Shown piece after piece: positions 42,725 through 53,627 of a DNA stretch of 64,000 nucleotides. The notes beneath the pieces were generated by a model that saw nothing but the letters and a program-made list of their open reading frames with translations, had not been told where the DNA came from and searched no databases. Numbering within the stretch: the first letter of the stretch is position 1; the number at the start of each line of letters is the position of its first letter. Both the position numbers and the translations under genes were made by a program. The DNA comes from Arthrobacter sp. StoSoilB20 (GTDB lineage: Bacteria > Actinomycetota > Actinomycetes > Actinomycetales > Micrococcaceae), in contig NZ_AP024651.1 of the NCBI RefSeq assembly GCF_019977295.1, positions 2,418,001 through 2,482,000 of the forward strand. Direction: 5' to 3'.

Positions 42725-43379
42725 TGCGATCCGGTGGACTACCCGTGGACTGATCTCCTCCACGTGCCGGCCTACTGTCATTGGGTTGGAAAACGTTCCC
42801 CAGGACGGTCCCTTTATTGTGGCTCCCAATCATCTGTCATTCCTTGACAGCGTTATTGTCCAGGCCCTGATGCCACGTCCGGTCGCTTTCTTTGCCAAGG
42901 CCGAGTACTTCACCACCAAAGGCGTCAAAGGCGCCGTCATGAAGTCATTCTTCGAGGCCGTGGGTTCCATTCCGGTTGAACGCGGCGAGCAAGCGGCCAG
43001 CGTGCAAGCGCTCAAGACACTGCTGGACATCCTGGAGTCGGGAAAGGGGATCGGTATTTACCCCGAGGGCACGCGGTCCCGGGACGGCATCCTCTACCGC
43101 GGCCGCACGGGCGTGGGGTGGCTTGCCCTGACCACCGGCGCTCCCGTTATCCCCGTGGGGCTGATCGGAACGGAAAAACTGCAACCGGCGGACAAGAACG
43201 CGGTGCGCCCGCAGCACTTCACCATGAAGGTGGGCGAGCCACTCTATTTTGATAAGACGGGTCCGGACCACTCGCTTCCGGCGCGACGTGAAGTAACCGA
43301 CAAAATCATGGATGCCATCGCCCTGCTCAGCGGCCAGGACCGGTCTGCAAGCTACAACCAGAGCAAATCCGTCGACTAG
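42711..43379 (+). CDS. plsC: 1-acylglycerol-3-phosphate acyltransferase
   Basis: The 222-residue protein has the acyltransferase motifs NHLSFLD (NHX4D at residues about 43-49) and YPEGTRSRDG (about 115). It should transfer an acyl chain to lysophosphatidate in phospholipid synthesis at the membrane. The ATG at 42711 overlaps the upstream HAD gene by 14 bp. The position before uvrC is usual in Arthrobacter relatives but has no functional meaning that is known. Confidence 0.9.
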   Translation: MAVFDAIRWTTRGLISSTCRPTVIGLENVPQDGPFIVAPNHLSFLDSVIVQALMPRPVAFFAKAEYFTTKGVKGAVMKSFFEAVGSIPVERGEQAASVQALKTLLDILESGKGIGIYPEGTRSRDGILYRGRTGVGWLALTTGAPVIPVGLIGTEKLQPADKNAVRPQHFTMKVGEPLYFDKTGPDHSLPARREVTDKIMDAIALLSGQDRSASYNQSKSVD

Positions 43380-43470
43380 CAGGAGCGCCCGCCGGGGCGG
43401 CACGAGCGCCGACCGTGGAGGCAGGAGCGCCCGCGACGGTGAAGTGGCCGTGGCTGTCCGTTCGGTTCAC
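43380..43470. repeat. degenerate GAGCGCC direct repeats before uvrC
   Basis: GGAGCGCCCGC occurs at about 43381 and 43423, with a GAGCGCC copy between. The gap otherwise holds only the uvrC -10; no terminator structure is clear. Confidence 0.5.
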
Positions 43471-43476
43471 TAGACT
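43471..43476 (+). promoter_or_regulatory. -10 element of the leaderless uvrC promoter
   Basis: TAGACT is followed by 6 nt and GTG at 43483. Confidence 0.55.
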
Positions 43477-43482
43477 GGAAAC

Positions 43483-45498
43483 GTGGCAGATCCAGCAAGT
43501 TACCGGCCCCAAACGGGTGAGATTCCCACCACCCCAGGCGTCTATCGGTTCCGCGACCCCCATGGCCGGGTCATTTACGTGGGCAAAGCAAAGAACCTGC
43601 GGTCAAGACTCAATTCGTACTTCGCCAATCCAGCAGGGCTTCTTCCCAAGACCCATGCCATGGTCCATGCTGCCAGCAGTGTTGAATGGACAATGGTGGG
43701 CAGCGAGCTCGAATCGCTGCAGCTGGAGTACACCTGGATCAAGGAATTCAAGCCGCGCTTCAACGTGGTTTTCCGGGACGACAAAACCTACCCGTACCTC
43801 GCGGTCACCATGGGGGAGAAGTACCCCCGGGTGCAGGTCATGCGTGGCGAGCGGCGCAAGGGCACCAGGTACTTTGGTCCGTACACCGCCGGAGCCATCC
43901 GCGAAACAATGGACACCTTGCTGAGGGTTTTTCCCGTGCGCAGCTGCAGTGCGGGCGTCTTCAAGCGTGCCGAATCCAGCGGGCGCCCATGCCTTCTCGG
44001 CTACATCGACAAATGCTCGGCCCCTTGCGTTGGCCGTGTGAGTGCCGAAGAACACCGGGACCTTGCTGAAGACTTCTGTTCGTTCATGGGCGGTGAAGCG
44101 AAACGCTTCATCGGCCGCTTGGAGAAGGACATGGCAGCGGCCGTCGCCGAGCTCGACTACGAGCGCGCTGCCGGCCTCAGGGACGACATCATCGCGCTCA
44201 GGAAAGTCTTCGAGCGAAACGCCGTGGTTCTTGCCGAAGACACCGACGCTGACGTCTTCGCCCTCCACGACGACGAACTGGAGGCTTCCGTACAGGTGTT
44301 CCACGTCCGCGGCGGCCGGGTCCGGGGGCAGCGCGGGTGGGTTGTCGAAAAGGTCGAGGACGCCACCACTCCGGAGCTGATCGAGCACTTGCTGCAGCAG
44401 GTCTACGGCGAGGACAGCGAGGTCCAAGGCCGGATCCCCCGGGAAGTCCTGGTCCCGGAAACGCCCAGCAACCATGCCGAACTTACCCAGTGGCTTGGCG
44501 GACTGCGCGGGGCCAAAGTGGACATCCGGGTGCCCCAGCGCGGTGACAAGGCCGCCTTGATGTCCACCGTGCGCGAAAATGCGGAGCAGGCCCTCAAGCT
44601 GCACAAAACCCGCAGGGCAGGCGACATCACCGTACGGTCAGTGGCACTCCAGGAGCTGCAGGAAGCCTTGGAGATCCCTGTTCCCTTGCTGCGCATTGAA
44701 TGTTTCGATATCTCCCATGTCCAGGGCACCAATGTTGTGGCCTCCATGGTGGTCGTGGAGGACGGGCTGCCCAAAAAGGCCGACTACCGGAAGTTCTCCA
44801 TTACGGGAGCGGCAGCAGCGGACGATACCGCGGCCATGCACGACGTCCTGACCCGTCGGTTCAGGCACTACCTGACGGACAAAGCTGCCCAGGTGCCCGT
44901 GGTCTCGGGCGAAATCGTCAACCCCACACGTTCCGGGGCCAGGAGCGGCGCCGACGTGCCGCCGTCGGACCCCACCATGCCTGCCCCCAAGGCCAAGTTC
45001 GCCTATCCGCCCAACCTGGTAGTGGTGGACGGCGGCCAGCCACAGGTCAACGCCGCCAAGCGTGCGCTGGATGAACTGGGAATCGACGACGTCTACGTGG
45101 TGGGCCTGGCCAAGAGGCTGGAGGAAGTATGGCTTCCGGACAGCGACTTCCCGGTGATCCTGCCTAGGACTTCGCAGGGCTTGTACCTGCTTCAACGGAT
45201 CCGTGACGAAGCACACCGCTTCGCCATCACCTTCCATCGGCAGAAGCGAGGGAAGGCCATGACGGTGTCCGTCCTGGACGGCGTGCCGGGCCTCGGTGAA
45301 GCCAAGCGCAAGGCCCTGGTGGCGCACTTCGGCTCGCTGAAAAAGATCAAAGCGGCCTCGGTAGAGGAGCTTACCTCTGCCAAGGGAATCGGCCCTGCGC
45401 TGGCAGCTGCCGTGGTCCAGCATCTGGGTTCCACCGAGGACTCAGGAACCACAGCCCCGGCGATCAACATGACCACCGGCGAAATCCTCGAATCTTAG
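43483..45498 (+). CDS. uvrC: excinuclease ABC subunit C
   Basis: The 671-residue nuclease has the GIY-YIG domain ([20 protein letters not shown] at about 16-35), Cys-containing [17 protein letters not shown], a UVR motif ([15 protein letters not shown]), an RNase H-like endonuclease half ([37 protein letters not shown]) and helix-hairpin-helix repeats at the end ([19 protein letters not shown]). It makes both incisions in nucleotide excision repair. It carries an insert of about 50 residues ([14 protein letters not shown] region) before the last catalytic part. Leaderless-type start. Confidence 0.97.
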   Translation: MADPASYRPQTGEIPTTPGVYRFRDPHGRVIYVGKAKNLRSRLNSYFANPAGLLPKTHAMVHAASSVEWTMVGSELESLQLEYTWIKEFKPRFNVVFRDDKTYPYLAVTMGEKYPRVQVMRGERRKGTRYFGPYTAGAIRETMDTLLRVFPVRSCSAGVFKRAESSGRPCLLGYIDKCSAPCVGRVSAEEHRDLAEDFCSFMGGEAKRFIGRLEKDMAAAVAELDYERAAGLRDDIIALRKVFERNAVVLAEDTDADVFALHDDELEASVQVFHVRGGRVRGQRGWVVEKVEDATTPELIEHLLQQVYGEDSEVQGRIPREVLVPETPSNHAELTQWLGGLRGAKVDIRVPQRGDKAALMSTVRENAEQALKLHKTRRAGDITVRSVALQELQEALEIPVPLLRIECFDISHVQGTNVVASMVVVEDGLPKKADYRKFSITGAAAADDTAAMHDVLTRRFRHYLTDKAAQVPVVSGEIVNPTRSGARSGADVPPSDPTMPAPKAKFAYPPNLVVVDGGQPQVNAAKRALDELGIDDVYVVGLAKRLEEVWLPDSDFPVILPRTSQGLYLLQRIRDEAHRFAITFHRQKRGKAMTVSVLDGVPGLGEAKRKALVAHFGSLKKIKAASVEELTSAKGIGPALAAAVVQHLGSTEDSGTTAPAINMTTGEILES

Positions 45499-45499
45499 C

Positions 45500-45505
45500 T
45501 AGGGT
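45500..45505 (+). promoter_or_regulatory. possible rapZ promoter -10
   Basis: TAGGGT lies directly after the uvrC stop. A TTG 6 nt later (45512) opens an in-frame extension of RapZ, so either a leaderless longer form or a 108-nt leader is possible. Confidence 0.35.
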
Positions 45506-45619
45506 TAGAACTTGGCCGATGGCCGCATCAGCGATCACCGGTGCTTGAGCACGTCGAACGTGCGCACAGTTCCACGATGCGCACGGCACGGACCACTTCC
45601 GAGGAAACGGGGACAACTG

Positions 45620-46543
45620 ATGGATGAGGCAACACCGGGGGCCGGGACGGAGCATGACGGCCTCACGCCCGTCAAGCCCCCGGAGGCGGAACTGCTGGTT
45701 GTCACCGGCATGTCCGGGGCAGGCCGCAGTACGGCCTCGGACGCCCTGGAAGACCACGGCTGGTACGTGGTGGACAACCTCCCGCCGCAGATGCTCGGCA
45801 CCTTGGCCGAAATTGTCTCCCACGCCCCCAAATCCATTCCCAAGCTGGCCGTGGTGGTGGATGTCCGCAGCAAGGACCTCTTCACCGACATCCAGACAGC
45901 GCTGGGTGCACTCAGTGCCAGCGGCATCACCTTCCGGGTGCTGTTCCTCGACGCCAACGACGAAGTCCTGGTCCGCCGTTTCGAGCAAGGCAGGCGTCCG
46001 CACCCCCTGCAGGGTGGCGGCCGGATCCTGGACGGCATAGGGATCGAGCGCGAGGTCCTGAGGGAACTGCGGGAGCATGCCGACGTCGTGCTGGATACGT
46101 CCGATTTCAACGTCCACGGCCTGGCAACAGCCATCACCGAGCTCTTCAGTGACACCGGCCCGGTTACCCTGCGATTGAACGTCATGAGCTTTGGATTCAA
46201 GTACGGCCTTCCAGTGGATGCCAACTTCGTAGCCGACGCCCGTTTCATTCCCAATCCGCATTGGGTTCCGAAACTTCGGCCCCACACCGGCTTGGATGAG
46301 GACGTCAGCAACTACGTCCTCGGTGCCGATGGCGTGCACGAATTCGTGGACAGGTACGTCCGGGCTTTGGAGCCGGTGCTGGACGGCTACCGCCAGGAGA
46401 ACAAGCACTACGCCACCCTGGCTGTTGGCTGCACCGGAGGCAAGCACCGTTCGGTGGCAGTCGCCGTCGAGCTTTCAAAGCGTTTGGCGCAGTATCCACG
46501 CGTGACAGTCACCACCACCCACCGCGACCTGGGACGCGAATAG
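45620..46543 (+). CDS. rapZ: RNase adapter/nucleotide-binding protein RapZ (YvcJ)
   Basis: The 307-residue protein has the Walker [19 protein letters not shown] (about residue 32), [10 protein letters not shown] and the C-terminal [17 protein letters not shown]. coli RapZ controls glucosamine-6-phosphate synthase through a small RNA. The actinobacterial homologues have the same fold, but their partner is not known. ATG at 45620 is the normal start for the family length. It is 1 bp overlapped by yvcK, with whiA downstream, the standard actinobacterial and firmicute order. Confidence 0.93.
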   Translation: MDEATPGAGTEHDGLTPVKPPEAELLVVTGMSGAGRSTASDALEDHGWYVVDNLPPQMLGTLAEIVSHAPKSIPKLAVVVDVRSKDLFTDIQTALGALSASGITFRVLFLDANDEVLVRRFEQGRRPHPLQGGGRILDGIGIEREVLRELREHADVVLDTSDFNVHGLATAITELFSDTGPVTLRLNVMSFGFKYGLPVDANFVADARFIPNPHWVPKLRPHTGLDEDVSNYVLGADGVHEFVDRYVRALEPVLDGYRQENKHYATLAVGCTGGKHRSVAVAVELSKRLAQYPRVTVTTTHRDLGRE

Positions 46544-47559
46544 TGGGGGTCCTTACCGGCCCGCTTCCCCTTATTCCGCCCAAGGGTGTCCCCGGCAGCC
46601 AGCAAAAGAAGAGCCCCTCAGTGGTTGCCCTTGGTGGCGGCCACGGGCTGGCGGCGTCGCTCTCGGCATTGCGCTTGCTCACCTCGGAGCTCACGGCAAT
46701 CGTTACGGTAGCGGACGACGGCGGCTCTTCCGGGCGGCTTCGCGAAGAGTACGGTGTCCTCCCGCCCGGTGACCTCCGGATGGCGCTCAGCGCATTGTGC
46801 GACGACACCGACTGGGGACGTACATGGCGTGACGTCATGCAGCACCGCTTCAATGCCGGATCCGCCAAAGGTGGCTCCCTGGACCACCACGCCATGGGCA
46901 ACCTGCTGATCGTGACCCTCTGGGAGCTTTTGGGAGACACAGTGGCCGGCCTGAAATGGGCTGGAGCATTGCTCGGAGCCAGGGGCCAGGTCCTCCCCAT
47001 GTCCAGTGTTCCCCTCACCATCGAGGGAAAGGCACACGTCGGGCTTCCCGGAGGCGGGCAGGAACTCAGGACTGTCCGGGGCCAGGCAAAATGCGCTGTT
47101 GCCGGCAAGCTCGAAGAGGTCAGGCTGTTGCCGGAGGACGCACCTGCCTGCACCGAAGCCCTGACGGCGATCGAGCTGGCTGACTGGGTTATTTTGGGTC
47201 CCGGCTCCTGGTACACCTCGGTGCTGCCGCATTTGCTGTTGCCCGAGCTCCGCCAAGCACTCGGCGACACCGCTGCCAAACGCTGCCTGACCATGAACCT
47301 GGATGTCGAAACCAAGGAAACATCGGGCATGACAGCCGCGGACCACCTGGACGTCCTGCGCCGCTATGCTCCGGAGTTCAGCGTCGATGTTGTCCTCGCC
47401 GATCCCGCCGCGATCCAGGACCTCAAGGCATTTGAGAAGGCCGCCGGGATGATCGGCGCCGAAGTGGTGTTGGGTAGAGTAGGGGCGTCGAGGCGCCGCC
47501 CCGTCCACGATCCATTGCTGCTGGCAGCGGCGTACCACGATATTTTCGGGAACAGTTAG
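46543..47559 (+). CDS. YvcK-like CofD-family protein
   Basis: The 338-residue protein has VVALGGGHGLAASLSALRLL near residue 29, TVADDGGSSGRLREEYG and the GPGSWYTSVLPHLLLPELR segment, as in the YvcK/GlmU-regulating factors related to CofD. In B. subtilis YvcK is needed for growth on gluconeogenic substrates and for cell-wall homeostasis. The GTG overlaps the rapZ stop by one base. It is followed by whiA after 9 bp. Confidence 0.92.
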   Translation: MGVLTGPLPLIPPKGVPGSQQKKSPSVVALGGGHGLAASLSALRLLTSELTAIVTVADDGGSSGRLREEYGVLPPGDLRMALSALCDDTDWGRTWRDVMQHRFNAGSAKGGSLDHHAMGNLLIVTLWELLGDTVAGLKWAGALLGARGQVLPMSSVPLTIEGKAHVGLPGGGQELRTVRGQAKCAVAGKLEEVRLLPEDAPACTEALTAIELADWVILGPGSWYTSVLPHLLLPELRQALGDTAAKRCLTMNLDVETKETSGMTAADHLDVLRRYAPEFSVDVVLADPAAIQDLKAFEKAAGMIGAEVVLGRVGASRRRPVHDPLLLAAAYHDIFGNS

Positions 47560-47568
47560 GAATACGCG

Positions 47569-48549
47569 ATGGCACTTACTGCGTCGGTCAAGGACGAACT
47601 GTCCCGGCTGGACATCAAGAAATCTTCGGTCCGCAAGGCAGAAGTTTCGGCAATGCTGCGCTTCGCCGGCGGCTTGCACATCATTTCGGGCAGGATCGTT
47701 ATTGAAGCCGAGGTTGATCTTGCCTCGACGGCGCGTCGCCTCCGTGCCGCAATAGCCGAGGTCTACGGCCACCAGAGCGAAATCATCGTCGTCTCCGGCG
47801 GCGGCCTCCGCCGCGGAAGCCGCTACGTTGTCCGCGTGGTCCGCGACGGCGAGGCCCTCGCCCGGCAGACAGGACTGCTGGATGGGCGGGGACGCCCGGT
47901 CCGTGGACTGCCATCAGTAGTGGTCAACGGCTCGGCTGCCGATGCCGAGGCTGTATGGCGGGGAGCCTTCCTCGCACACGGATCGCTGACGGAGCCAGGG
48001 CGTTCCTCTTCGCTGGAAGTGACCTGCCCCGGACCCGAGTCCGCACTGGCGCTTGTGGGAGCTGCCCGCCGCCTGGGCATCCAGGCCAAGGCCCGGGAGG
48101 TGCGCGGAGTCGACCGTGTGGTGATCCGGGACGGAGACACCATTGCAGCCCTCCTCACCCGGATGGGGGCACATGACGCCCTCATGGTCTGGGAGGAGCG
48201 GCGCATGCGCAAGGAAGTCCGGGCCACCGCCAACAGGCTGGCAAACTTTGACGACGCCAACCTGCGTCGCTCGGCACAAGCCGCCGTAGCCGCCGGCGCC
48301 CGGGTGGACCGGGCCTTGGAGATTCTTGGCGACGACGTTCCGGACCACCTCAAGTACGCAGGCGAACTCCGTGTAGCCCACAAGCAAGCCAGCTTGGATG
48401 AACTCGGACGCCTGGCCGATCCACCGATGACCAAGGACGCCATCGCGGGCCGTATCCGCCGGCTCCTGGCCATGGCGGACAAACGCGCCCTTGACCTTGG
48501 CATCCCGGGCACTGAGGCAAATGTGACTCCGGAAATGATGGACGAGTAG
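47569..48549 (+). CDS. whiA: DNA-binding protein WhiA
   Basis: The 326-residue protein has an N-terminal LAGLIDADG-like region ([31 protein letters not shown]) and a C-terminal helix-turn-helix ([40 protein letters not shown]). In Streptomyces it is a key regulator of sporulation septation; in non-sporulating actinobacteria it acts in cell division. The order rapZ-yvcK-whiA is conserved. The start ATG at 47569 follows the yvcK stop by 9 bp. Confidence 0.95.
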   Translation: MALTASVKDELSRLDIKKSSVRKAEVSAMLRFAGGLHIISGRIVIEAEVDLASTARRLRAAIAEVYGHQSEIIVVSGGGLRRGSRYVVRVVRDGEALARQTGLLDGRGRPVRGLPSVVVNGSAADAEAVWRGAFLAHGSLTEPGRSSSLEVTCPGPESALALVGAARRLGIQAKAREVRGVDRVVIRDGDTIAALLTRMGAHDALMVWEERRMRKEVRATANRLANFDDANLRRSAQAAVAAGARVDRALEILGDDVPDHLKYAGELRVAHKQASLDELGRLADPPMTKDAIAGRIRRLLAMADKRALDLGIPGTEANVTPEMMDE

Positions 48550-48559
48550 TCCGCACCCA

Positions 48560-48565
48560 TAGAAT
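48560..48565 (+). promoter_or_regulatory. -10 element upstream of sodA
   Basis: TAGAAT is followed by 5 nt and an ATG (48571) that opens a 35-codon ORF. It is the best promoter candidate for sodA, with a leader of about 155 nt. Confidence 0.5.
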
Positions 48566-48570
48566 CGAAA

Positions 48571-48678
48571 ATGCGTAGAGGAAATACTGCGAGGCCACCC
48601 AGGGTTGTTCCCGGTGGAGGCAACAGCGAAGCTTCTTCGCCAAGGATTTCCGGCCGGTCCGCTGGCCGGATGACATAA
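48571..48678 (+). CDS. putative leaderless 35-residue ORF before sodA
   Basis: The peptide begins [18 protein letters not shown] and has seven Arg. The ATG lies 5 nt after TAGAAT. It ends 46 bp before the sodA start, so it is not directly coupled. It may be a regulatory small protein or only a chance frame. Confidence 0.3.
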   Translation: MRRGNTARPPRVVPGGGNSEASSPRISGRSAGRMT

Positions 48679-48724
48679 CGAGAGTTACCAACCCGGACGT
48701 CAGTCCACTACATTGGAGGATTTC

Positions 48725-49348
48725 GTGACAGAGTACGTTCTGCCCGAGCTCGGCTACGACTATGCAGCACTCGAGCCGCACATTTCGGCAAAGATCATGG
48801 AGCTGCACCACAGCAAGCACCATGCTGCTTACGTTGCAGGCGCCAACAATGCCCTTTCCCAGCTGGCAGATGCCCGCGAGAAGGGTGACTACGCCAACAT
48901 CAACCGTCTCTCCAAGGACCTCGCGTTCCACACCGGCGGACACATCAACCACTCCGTCTTCTGGAATAACATCTCCCCGGACGGCGGCGACAAGCCCGAA
49001 GGCGAGCTCGCTGCTGCGATCGATGATGCTTTCGGTTCGTTCGATGCCTTCCGTGCGCAGTTCAGCGCCGCGGCTCTCGGTTTGCAGGGTTCCGGCTGGG
49101 CTTTCCTGGCATACGAGCCCATCGGCGGCAACCTGCTCATCGAGCAGCTTTACGATCAGCAGGGCAACGTTGCAGTGGGTACCACTCCGCTGCTGATGCT
49201 GGACATGTGGGAGCACGCCTTCTACCTGGACTACGTCAACGTCAAGGCTGACTACGTCAAGGCCTTCTGGAACATTGCCAACTGGGCCGACGTCGCCAAG
49301 CGCTTCGAAGCCGCACGCACCAACGCCACGGGCCTCATCGTCCTCTAG
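48725..49348 (+). CDS. sodA: superoxide dismutase, probably Mn-type
   Basis: The 207-residue enzyme has the metal ligands in [40 protein letters not shown] (Asp and His). GGH before the NHS motif and Gln in YDQQGN fit Mn enzymes; the Fe enzyme of M. tuberculosis has His at the latter place. The GTG at 48725 has GGAGG close upstream; a TTG four codons earlier is unlikely. It interrupts the common whiA-gap order. A terminator follows. Confidence 0.94.
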   Translation: MTEYVLPELGYDYAALEPHISAKIMELHHSKHHAAYVAGANNALSQLADAREKGDYANINRLSKDLAFHTGGHINHSVFWNNISPDGGDKPEGELAAAIDDAFGSFDAFRAQFSAAALGLQGSGWAFLAYEPIGGNLLIEQLYDQQGNVAVGTTPLLMLDMWEHAFYLDYVNVKADYVKAFWNIANWADVAKRFEAARTNATGLIVL

Positions 49349-49417
49349 TTGGTGAGCTCCGGTTCACGCCGATGTAACAAAAGTCACTTTTAGCGTGAAT
49401 TCGGGCCAAATGCTGGA

Positions 49418-49449
49418 AAGCCTGCCTCCGCAGTTGCGGGGGCAGGCTT
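49418..49449. terminator. terminator after sodA
   Basis: AAGCCTGCC (49418-49426) pairs with GGCAGGCTT (49441-49449), with an inner CCGCA/TGCGG stem. TTAGTT follows. Confidence 0.7.
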
Positions 49450-50630
<1,181 letters not shown>

Positions 50631-50639
50631 GGTAGACAC

Positions 50640-51866
50640 ATGACATCTCACACCCTCAACGAACTCATCGCTGAAGGTGTCCGCGGGCGGTACATTCTGG
50701 TCAGAAGTGACCTGAATGTGCCGCTCGACGGCTCTAAGGTGACCGATGACGGCCGCATCAAGGCCTCGCTCCCGGTCCTCAAGAAGCTCTCGGACGCCGG
50801 TGCCCGCGTGCTCGTAACCGCCCACCTGGGACGCCCCAAGGGCGCACCCGAAGAGAAGTACTCCCTGAAGCCTGCTGCAGACCGTCTCACGGAACTTGCG
50901 GACTTCCGGGTGCAACTCGCAGCAGACACGGTTGGTGACTCCGCCAAGGAGCTCGCAGCCGGACTCCAGGACGGTGACGTCCTCGTCCTCGAGAACGTCC
51001 GCTTCGATGCCCGCGAAACCAGCAAGGACGACGCCGAGCGCGGCGCCTTCGCTGATGAGCTGGTTGCACTCACGGGCAGTAACGGCGCTTACGTGGACGA
51101 CGCCTTCGGCGCGGTCCACCGCAAACACGCCAGCGTCTATGACGTAGCCACCCGTTTGCCGTCGTACCTCGGCGACCTCGTGCACACCGAAGTCGAAGTT
51201 CTTCGGAAGCTCACCACGGATACACAGCGTCCATACGTCGTGGTTCTGGGCGGTTCCAAGGTCTCGGACAAGCTGGCAGTGATCGAGAACCTGCTGGGCA
51301 AAGCGGACACCATCCTCGTCGGCGGCGGCATGCTCTTCACATTCCTTGCCGCAGCAGGCCACAAGGTTGCCGGAAGCCTCCTGGAGGAAGACCAGATCCC
51401 CGTGGTCCAGGACTACCTCCAGCGGGCCTCAGCAGCGGGAACGTCGTTCGTGATCCCCACCGACGTCGTAGTGGCGAGCCGCTTTGCCGCTGACGCCGAA
51501 CACGAGGTCGTCAAGGCCGACGCCATAGAGGACAGCGCTTTCGGCGCTTCCGGCATTGGCCTGGACATCGGACCCGAGTCTGCTTCCGCATTCGCAGCCC
51601 ACATCGAGGGGGCAAAGACCGTCTTCTGGAACGGCCCCATGGGTGTCTTCGAATTCGAAGCCTTCTCCAGCGGTACGCGGGCAATTGCCCAGGCGCTGAC
51701 CGATACCGTGGCGTTCACCGTCGTAGGCGGGGGCGATTCAGCCGCGGCTGTCCGGACCCTGGGTTTCGAAGACTCACAGTTCGGACACATCTCCACCGGC
51801 GGTGGCGCAAGCCTGGAATACCTTGAAGGCAAGGAACTTCCGGGACTGAGCGTCCTCGACCGCTAA
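50640..51866 (+). CDS. pgk: phosphoglycerate kinase
   Basis: The 408-residue enzyme has [20 protein letters not shown] near residue 15, [15 protein letters not shown], the hinge [17 protein letters not shown] and the C-terminal nucleotide loop [11 protein letters not shown]. It makes ATP from 1,3-bisphosphoglycerate. It lies 9 bp after gap. The ATG follows TAGGGT by 6 nt. A perfect 16-bp-stem hairpin separates it from tpiA. Confidence 0.97.
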   Translation: MTSHTLNELIAEGVRGRYILVRSDLNVPLDGSKVTDDGRIKASLPVLKKLSDAGARVLVTAHLGRPKGAPEEKYSLKPAADRLTELADFRVQLAADTVGDSAKELAAGLQDGDVLVLENVRFDARETSKDDAERGAFADELVALTGSNGAYVDDAFGAVHRKHASVYDVATRLPSYLGDLVHTEVEVLRKLTTDTQRPYVVVLGGSKVSDKLAVIENLLGKADTILVGGGMLFTFLAAAGHKVAGSLLEEDQIPVVQDYLQRASAAGTSFVIPTDVVVASRFAADAEHEVVKADAIEDSAFGASGIGLDIGPESASAFAAHIEGAKTVFWNGPMGVFEFEAFSSGTRAIAQALTDTVAFTVVGGGDSAAAVRTLGFEDSQFGHISTGGGASLEYLEGKELPGLSVLDR

Positions 51867-51873
51867 GTACCAG

Positions 51874-51908
51874 ACGGCCGGCAGGACGCTTTGCGTCCTG
51901 CCGGCCGT
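51874..51908. terminator. strong hairpin between pgk and tpiA
   Basis: A perfect 16-bp stem (51874-51889 with 51893-51908) has a TTT loop and is followed by TCCATATTT. The T-run is weak, so read-through or an mRNA-stability role is possible. Confidence 0.65.
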
Positions 51909-51939
51909 TCCATATTTCGACGCATTCTTTGGAGTTCAT

Positions 51940-52755
51940 GTGACTACCTCTGCCAATGGCAAATTTGTCCGTAAGCCCTTCATCGCCGGCAACTGGAAGA
52001 TGAACATGGACCATGTCCAGGGCATCACCCTGCTGCAGAAGCTTGCCTGGACGCTCTCCGACGCCAAGCACGACTACAACCGTGCCGAAGTCGCTGTCTT
52101 CCCGCCCTTTACGGACCTCCGAGGCGTTCAGACGCTGGTACAGGGCGACGACCTCGATGTCGTATACGGTGGCCAGGACCTCTCGCAGTTTGACTCCGGA
52201 GCCTACACCGGTGACATCTCAGGCCAGTTCCTCAGCAAGTTGGGTTGCGCCTACGTCCTGGTGGGCCACAGTGAGCGCCGCACCATCCACAACGAGTCCG
52301 ACGAAGTACTGAACGCCAAGGTCAAAGCTGCGTTCCGCCACGGCGTAACCCCCGTCCTCTGTGTTGGCGAAGGGTTCGAGGTCCGCCAGGCAGGAACGCA
52401 TGTGGAGCACACCCTCGCCCAGTTGCGCGCGGGCGTGGAGGGACTCACCGCCGAGCAGGCCGCAGACCTCGTCGTTGCCTACGAGCCCGTCTGGGCCATC
52501 GGTACCGGCGAAGTAGCCGGACCGGAAGATGCACAGGAAATGTGTGCGGCCATCCGTGCTGAGCTTGCCGAATTCTTCGACGAGATCGTCGCGGAGAAGA
52601 CCCGCCTTCTCTATGGAGGTTCCGTCAAGGCAAACAACGCAGCGGCCATCATGGCCGAAAAAGATGTTGACGGATTGCTTGTGGGTGGCGCAAGCCTGGA
52701 CCCCGCTGAGTTTGCTAACATTGTCAGGTTCGAGAGCCACCTCGTCACGGACTAG
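51940..52755 (+). CDS. tpiA: triosephosphate isomerase
   Basis: The 271-residue enzyme has [12 protein letters not shown] at the start (Lys), the catalytic His in [10 protein letters not shown], the active-site [14 protein letters not shown] (Glu) and the phosphate loop [11 protein letters not shown]. It is a few residues longer than average at the N-terminus. The GTG at 51940 follows GGAG. It lies 73 bp after pgk, across the hairpin. Confidence 0.97.
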   Translation: MTTSANGKFVRKPFIAGNWKMNMDHVQGITLLQKLAWTLSDAKHDYNRAEVAVFPPFTDLRGVQTLVQGDDLDVVYGGQDLSQFDSGAYTGDISGQFLSKLGCAYVLVGHSERRTIHNESDEVLNAKVKAAFRHGVTPVLCVGEGFEVRQAGTHVEHTLAQLRAGVEGLTAEQAADLVVAYEPVWAIGTGEVAGPEDAQEMCAAIRAELAEFFDEIVAEKTRLLYGGSVKANNAAAIMAEKDVDGLLVGGASLDPAEFANIVRFESHLVTD

Positions 52756-52791
52756 TCCGGCTCCCGTTTTCCGCTTCTTCGAAAGGCCGTC

Positions 52792-53049
52792 GTGGACGTT
52801 CTTCAAGTCATTCTGCAGATCCTGCTGGGAATCACCAGCCTTCTGCTGACGCTGCTCATCCTCCTGCACAAAGGACGTGGGGGCGGTTTGTCCGACATGT
52901 TCGGTGGCGGAATGAGCTCCGGATTGAGTTCGTCCGGCGTAGCCGAGCGCAACCTGAACCGCTTCACCATCATTCTCGGTATCACGTGGGGCGTTGTCAT
53001 CATCGGCCTTGGCCTGATCATGCGCTTCACCTCGGGCGGCGACTCCTAG
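52792..53049 (+). CDS. secG: protein translocase subunit SecG
   Basis: The 85-residue protein has two membrane segments (VILQILLGITSLLLTLLILLH and FTIILGITWGVVIIGLGLIM) and the GRGGGLSDMFGGGMSSG loop typical of SecG. It is part of the SecYEG channel. The GTG at 52792 has GAAAGG nearby. It is 36 bp after tpiA, a conserved neighbour in actinobacteria, and ends before a strong terminator. Confidence 0.95.
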   Translation: MDVLQVILQILLGITSLLLTLLILLHKGRGGGLSDMFGGGMSSGLSSSGVAERNLNRFTIILGITWGVVIIGLGLIMRFTSGGDS

Positions 53050-53076
53050 TCGCCAACCGGCACCAGCCGGCCGAGA

Positions 53077-53115
53077 ACAAAGGGAGCGGTTCCAGAACGG
53101 AACCGCTCCCTTTGT
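53077..53115. terminator. rho-independent-type terminator after secG
   Basis: A perfect 17-bp stem (53077-53093 with 53099-53115) has a 5-nt loop and is followed by TGTGT. Confidence 0.8.
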
Positions 53116-53158
53116 TGTGTGCCGGCCATTTCTACTGCCTTTGCAGGGACTCCCGCAT

Positions 53159-53164
53159 TAGACT
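53159..53164 (+). promoter_or_regulatory. possible rbpA promoter -10
   Basis: TAGACT lies 65 bp before the rbpA ATG. The leader between has several GGCC repeats. Confidence 0.35.
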
Positions 53165-53228
53165 GGCCTTGTTGGCCGTAAGGCCTGCGGGCCGTGACGG
53201 CCGACCACCGAGTCGCTAGGGGTTCGAT

Positions 53229-53627
53229 ATGGTTCATGGCACGCCAGGATACCGGGGTACCCGCGTAGGTGTAGCCCAAGGCTCACCACCGAGAAATCAC
53301 AGCGACCACGGCGGGGGCGGGGCGCAATTGCCCCGTATGCGCGTCCACTATTGGTGCGCAAAAGGACACGAAACACAGCTTGTTTTCCTGAAGCTCCCGG
53401 ATGACCAAATCCCAAGGACCTGGGATTGCCCCAAATGTGGTCTTCCTTCTTCGCGTGATCCCGGTCATCCGGCCGCGGCCGCGCCGGTGGATGACCTCTA
53501 TAAATCCCATCTGGATTACGTTAAAGAAAGACGCTCCAGCCAGGAAGCCGAAGTTGTCCTGGCCGGAGCGTTGGAGCGCCTACGCTCCCGCGGGGTCCTT
53601 CCGGACCAATTGCTGGGGGACCCGTGA
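53229..53627 (+). CDS. rbpA: RNA polymerase-binding protein RbpA
   Basis: The 132-residue actinobacterial factor stabilises RNA polymerase with the principal sigma factor. It has the N-terminal tail region, a core VHYWCAKGHETQLVFLK...WDCPKCGLPSS with Cys pairs typical of zinc-binding RbpA, and the basic C-terminal SID-like helix YVKERRSSQEAEVVLAGALE. ATG at 53229 is used; a second ATG is in another frame. The N-terminal 35 residues (MVHGTPGYRGTRVGVAQGSP) keep the G-RG-R pattern of the family. It converges with and overlaps pgl. Confidence 0.9.
   Translation: MVHGTPGYRGTRVGVAQGSPPRNHSDHGGGGAQLPRMRVHYWCAKGHETQLVFLKLPDDQIPRTWDCPKCGLPSSRDPGHPAAAAPVDDLYKSHLDYVKERRSSQEAEVVLAGALERLRSRGVLPDQLLGDP

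Noticed and set aside
43380..43470. Mobile element or IS remnant before uvrC
   Set aside because: Only short GAGCGCC repeats are seen, with no transposase or terminal inverted repeats.
53169..53219. Short TTG-initiated ORF after TAGACT before rbpA
   Set aside because: TTG starts are rare and the frame is made of GGCC repeats; too weak to list as a gene.
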